Shown one piece after another: positions 5,228-7,908 of a stretch of 7,908 nucleotides of DNA. Source of the DNA: Candidatus Altarchaeota archaeon (GTDB lineage: Archaea > Altiarchaeota > Altiarchaeia > IMC4 > SCGC-AAA252-I15). The number at the start of each line of letters is the position of its first letter. The first letter of the stretch is position 1. The DNA lies in NCBI GenBank assembly GCA_018815265.1, contig JAHIYG010000063.1:1-7908 (forward strand). The letters are read 5' to 3'. The position numbers and the translations under genes were made by a program. Below the pieces are notes generated by a model, which searched no databases, was not told where the DNA came from, and saw nothing but the letters and a program-made list of their open reading frames with translations.

Positions 5228-7193
5228 AGCAAAAATCACATTCACACTACTGTTTTTTTTAGTTTTTTCATCGTTTGCTTCTGCGAAAGTATACTACTTG
5301 GATAAGGCGTTGGTGAACATGCAGGTTAGCGAGGACGCCTCAATCGATGTAACAGAAACAATATCATTTGACTTCAAGGATTCATTCACATTTGCATACC
5401 GGGACATACCATCTGGTGAATGGAAGATTACAGACATATCCGTGTATGAAGGAATTAATCCTCTAAAATACGAAACACTAAACCACGGCAGTGACCTGAG
5501 GATTAAATGGTATTACCAAGCAAACTACCAGAAAAAAACCTTCACAATCAAGTATCGCCTCACAGACGCAATACACTGCTACTCGGATGTATGTGATTTG
5601 AACTGGAAAATGTGGGGTGCCGGATGGGAGAAACCTTTGAAGGACCTTGAAGGATATGTCATACTTCCAAAAAATGTCTCAGACAGCAAGGAAGTATACA
5701 CATGGGGCCATCCTAAAATGAACGGCAAAATTGGGATGCTTGAAAACAAAAAAATCATCTATCAAGTACTGGATATTCCAGCAAACCAGTGGGTCGAGGT
5801 GAGGACGGTCTTCCCCAGAGACGTGCTTTCAGAAACCACTTACGCTTTAGCCAAAGAAGGCGCAGGACTTGATAAAATAGTTAATGAGGAAAAAAACTAC
5901 ACGCCTCCAATGGACAAAGACGATTACATGCTCTACTTCTTTATGCCTGTCTTTTTTGCAGTATGGGGTATTGGATTCTTCGGCGGAATAGGCACAGCAA
6001 TAATATCAAAAATAAATCCATCAGTCGGACACAAACTAGGTAAAATATGGGGTATACTTTTCATTTTGGGGTTCATCACGTTATTCTCGCTGGTTTTCAT
6101 ATTCTCCGGGGCAGTTACGCCGTCTGGACTCATATACCTTCCCTTATTCGCCATATTGGAAGTTATTGGGTTTGCGTTGGTTTGGTACATATGGGGTAGG
6201 GAACCCCCTGTCGACACGCCATCTATCTATGAGCGTGAACCTCCATATGACTATAGTCCCGCAGTTGTTGATGCATTAATCCACCAGAACACAAAAAAGC
6301 CACGGACAGAGTCCATGGCAGCCGAACTTTTAGATTTATGTCTGAAAGGAAAACTCAGGATTAAACAGATAAAAAAAGACAAAATATTCGGCATATTCGG
6401 CGGGGAAGACTATGAAATACACATAATCGACCAATCAGACAGTGGTTTGTGCAGGAGTGAAGAACTTCTTTTCTCAATAATTAAGAAAACTGCCAAATTC
6501 AGATATGCAGGGTTATTTCTCCCACGAGAGGTTCCAGATGAAACACCAGACATCGTGACCTTGGATGAACTGAAAAAATATCTCAGAGCCCAACCGCACA
6601 CAACCAGATTATGGGTTGAAACCTGGACTAAATACGTTTCAGAGGACGCGAAAAAAAGGGAGTTCTACTCTAACAAAACCGGAAATCTCCCATTTATAAC
6701 ATTCACCATCGTACTGTTCATCGCTGCATTCTACACCTCCCTTTTCATTTCATTCGCCCTAGTCGCTGAAGCAATTATACTAACTCTTGCCTTCCCAGAC
6801 GCACTGCCTAACCGCACAGTCAAGGGGGCTGAACATTACCTAAAATGGATGAAGTTGAAGAAGTTCCTCAGTGACTTCAGCAATCTACGGAACATGCCAC
6901 CTGACGCCATAGTCCTTTGGGAAAAATACCTCGTATACTCCATACCCCTCGGTGTCGCAGACAAGGTACAGCATGCAATGGATGAGGTATTCAAAGACTA
7001 CACCGGAAATATACGCTCAAGCATCTATCTGGGCGCTGCATCAGGCTTCTCAGCGGCATCGTTTAGCTCTGCAGTAGGCTCCTTCTCATCAGCATTCTCT
7101 ACGGCAACATCCACATCTGGCTCAGGCGGCTTCGGAGGCGGAGGCGGAGGCGGCGGAGGCGGTGGAGGCGGAGGCGGCGGAGGCGCTGGATAA
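5214..7193 (+). CDS. DUF2207 family membrane protein with C-terminal poly-glycine tail, 659 aa
   Basis: Biochemical function unknown. Order: signal peptide (1-24, cleavage after ASA); extracytoplasmic beta-rich DUF2207 domain (about 25-230, with 'VTETISFDF' and 'YRDIPSGEWKITDISVYEG'); three membrane helices (about 238-264, 277-300, 305-327); a cytoplasmic segment opening with 'REPPYDYSPAVVDALIHQNT' and 'AAELLDLCLKGKLRIK', a hallmark of the family; one or two more helices (493-526); a conserved 'GAEHYLKWMKLKKFLSDF' to 'WEKYLVYSIPLGV' block (538-581); then a Ser/Ala-rich stretch and 17 consecutive glycines (641-657). Poly-Gly tails are common in this family. Cys122 and Cys127 could form a disulfide. 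It starts at TTG with a strong Shine-Dalgarno, overlapping scpB by 14 nt. It is followed by lemA and an htpX-like gene, a recurrent neighbourhood suggesting membrane-protein quality control or envelope maintenance (inference). Confidence 0.88.
   Translation: MKSNKAKITFTLLFFLVFSSFASAKVYYLDKALVNMQVSEDASIDVTETISFDFKDSFTFAYRDIPSGEWKITDISVYEGINPLKYETLNHGSDLRIKWYYQANYQKKTFTIKYRLTDAIHCYSDVCDLNWKMWGAGWEKPLKDLEGYVILPKNVSDSKEVYTWGHPKMNGKIGMLENKKIIYQVLDIPANQWVEVRTVFPRDVLSETTYALAKEGAGLDKIVNEEKNYTPPMDKDDYMLYFFMPVFFAVWGIGFFGGIGTAIISKINPSVGHKLGKIWGILFILGFITLFSLVFIFSGAVTPSGLIYLPLFAILEVIGFALVWYIWGREPPVDTPSIYEREPPYDYSPAVVDALIHQNTKKPRTESMAAELLDLCLKGKLRIKQIKKDKIFGIFGGEDYEIHIIDQSDSGLCRSEELLFSIIKKTAKFRYAGLFLPREVPDETPDIVTLDELKKYLRAQPHTTRLWVETWTKYVSEDAKKREFYSNKTGNLPFITFTIVLFIAAFYTSLFISFALVAEAIILTLAFPDALPNRTVKGAEHYLKWMKLKKFLSDFSNLRNMPPDAIVLWEKYLVYSIPLGVADKVQHAMDEVFKDYTGNIRSSIYLGAASGFSAASFSSAVGSFSSAFSTATSTSGSGGFGGGGGGGGGGGGGGGGGAG
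7134..7184 (+). repeat. In-frame GGN microsatellite encoding 17 glycines
   Basis: An irregular GGA/GGC/GGT trinucleotide tract with hexameric GGAGGC units at the 3' end of the DUF2207 gene. It is much more GC-rich than its surroundings. Slippage in multiples of three would change tail length without breaking the frame. Confidence 0.8.
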
Positions 7194-7198
7194 ATATC

Positions 7199-7208
7199 CT
7201 TTTTTATT
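7199..7208 (+). terminator. T-rich stretch between DUF2207 gene and lemA
   Basis: A run of seven T (cctttttttatt) begins 6 nt after the DUF2207 stop. It could act as a weak archaeal oligo-T terminator or, about 33 nt before the lemA ATG, contribute to an internal promoter. Neither is certain. Confidence 0.25.
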
Positions 7209-7238
7209 GGCTAAATTGAATAACTATAAGGTGATTTT

Positions 7239-7820
7239 ATGTCAAGTGCAGGATTAGTAGGTATTGGATTAATCTTTTTGGTTGGGGGAGGAGTACTGCT
7301 TCTCATTGTAGTCGGGGTAATAGTCGCAATATACAATGGTCTAGTATCCCTGAGGAACCAGTGCGAGAATGCGTGGAGCCAGATTGACGTGCAACTCAAA
7401 AGGCGAAACGACCTCATACCTAATCTAATCGAGACAGTTAAGGGATATGCCACACACGAGAAAACCACGTTTGAAAACGTAACCAAAGCAAGGGCTGCAA
7501 TGGCCAACGCCCAGACAGTCAAGGAGAAAGCCCAAGCCAACAACATGCTGACTGACGCATTGAAAAGTCTTTTCGCAGTAGTTGAAAACTATCCTCAGCT
7601 TAAGGCCAATGAGAATTTCATGCAGCTTCAGGAGGAGCTGACGACGACAGAAAACAAAATCTCATATGCGAGGCAATTCTACAATGACTCTGTAATGCGA
7701 TACGACACAAAAAGGCAGACTTTCCCATCCAACCTAATCGCGAACATGTTCAGGTTCGTCGACAAAGACTACTTCGAAGTTGCAGAGGCTGAAAAAGCAG
7801 TCCCGAAGGTTAAGTTCTAA
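7239..7820 (+). CDS. lemA: LemA family protein, 193 aa
   Basis: LemA proteins have one N-terminal membrane helix with a long helical-bundle domain. Their function is unclear, but the genes often neighbour htpX or DUF2207/TPM-type genes (family knowledge). Here the membrane helix is about 8-31. It is followed by the family signature 'YNGLVSLRNQCENAWSQIDV' (32-51), continuing with KRRNDLIPNLIETVKGYA and 'HEKTTFENVTKARAAM', then 'YPQLKANENFMQLQEEL' (118-134), 'TENKISYARQFYNDSVMRY' (137-155), and a final 'FPSNLIANMFRFVDKDYFEV'. Length is typical. The ATG at 7239 is preceded by a reasonable Shine-Dalgarno (AAGGTGAT, 7228-7235). The stop is 6 nt before the htpX-like start, so the two are probably co-translated. 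Confidence 0.92.
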   Translation: MSSAGLVGIGLIFLVGGGVLLLIVVGVIVAIYNGLVSLRNQCENAWSQIDVQLKRRNDLIPNLIETVKGYATHEKTTFENVTKARAAMANAQTVKEKAQANNMLTDALKSLFAVVENYPQLKANENFMQLQEELTTTENKISYARQFYNDSVMRYDTKRQTFPSNLIANMFRFVDKDYFEVAEAEKAVPKVKF

Positions 7821-7826
7821 CCGGAA

Positions 7827-7908
7827 ATGATGGAGAAGAAGAGCTTCTACGACCAGATAGAATCCAACAAACGAAACAGTTGGATTCTGATGTTTTTTAT
7901 CTTTTCAG
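7827..7908 (+). CDS. htpX: HtpX-like M48 membrane metalloprotease, N-terminal fragment (cut by window edge)
   Basis: Only 27 codons are visible: MMEKKSFYDQIESNKRNSWI, then a hydrophobic start of the first membrane helix (LMFFIFS). The 'SFYDQIxxNKRxSW' opening followed at once by a membrane helix is characteristic of HtpX-type proteases, which degrade damaged membrane proteins with an HExxH zinc site. That site would lie beyond the window, so catalytic competence cannot be judged. Start is either of two consecutive ATGs (7827 or 7830), 6 nt after the lemA stop. No clear Shine-Dalgarno is seen, consistent with coupling to lemA. The lemA-htpX order supports the assignment. Confidence 0.8.
   Translation, partial: MMEKKSFYDQIESNKRNSWILMFFIFS

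Noticed and set aside
5933..6601. Minus-strand open frames of 94 and 63 aa within the DUF2207 gene
   Set aside because: Antisense shadows of a clearly coding, family-recognised gene; no promoter or ribosome site.
7211..7546. Minus-strand 111-aa open frame over lemA
   Set aside because: Antisense to the highly conserved LemA signature; composition is a mirror of the real gene.

Overview
The window reads as archaeal chromosome. Two predicted surface proteins carry archaeal class III (QxxxE) prepilin signals. A short HemK2/Mtq2-type release-factor methyltransferase is present, and several first genes have a TATA-like element about 25-29 nt before the start codon, as expected for leaderless archaeal transcripts. 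Genes inside operons instead show Shine-Dalgarno sequences or stop/start overlaps. The base composition is moderate to AT-leaning. I cannot name the lineage; a DPANN-type or deep euryarchaeal lineage is possible, but this is inference.

Layout. (1) Positions 1-2440, minus strand. Two small unrecognised genes (about 67-77 and 91 aa) are followed by a tightly overlapping run of pilin-like genes: a 247-aa class III protein with an Ig-like C-terminal part, a 145-aa Cys-containing class III protein, a 181-aa 'GQIFTLDF' protein, and a second, truncated copy of that last gene running off the left edge. The last two are a tandem duplication with a 517-bp period. Each start codon lies inside the end of the preceding gene, so neighbouring genes overlap by exactly 29 nt. 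A tandemly duplicated TATA-containing unit lies in front of the 247-aa gene. (2) Positions 2441-2474, a 34-bp divergent promoter region. (3) Positions 2475-4653, plus strand. An Mtq2-like methyltransferase is followed by a secreted FG-GAP beta-propeller protein with a Thr-rich/acidic stalk and a Cys-containing hydrophobic C-terminal anchor. (4) Positions 4691-7908, plus strand. scpB overlaps a DUF2207 membrane protein gene by 14 nt. That gene is followed by lemA and the first 27 codons of an HtpX-like M48 membrane protease, cut by the right edge.

How the genes may work together. The left block looks like a pilus or pseudopilus subunit operon: small hydrophobic-helix subunits exported to the cell surface. 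The FG-GAP protein is another exported, probably membrane-anchored protein and could contact the same surface layer. DUF2207, LemA and HtpX form a recurrent membrane-associated neighbourhood suggesting envelope quality control. Its translational coupling to the chromosome-segregation gene scpB, with no scpA in view, is less expected. No RNA gene, CRISPR array, transposase or phage gene was seen. The only gaps between genes are short (under about 60 bp), so there is no long empty stretch.
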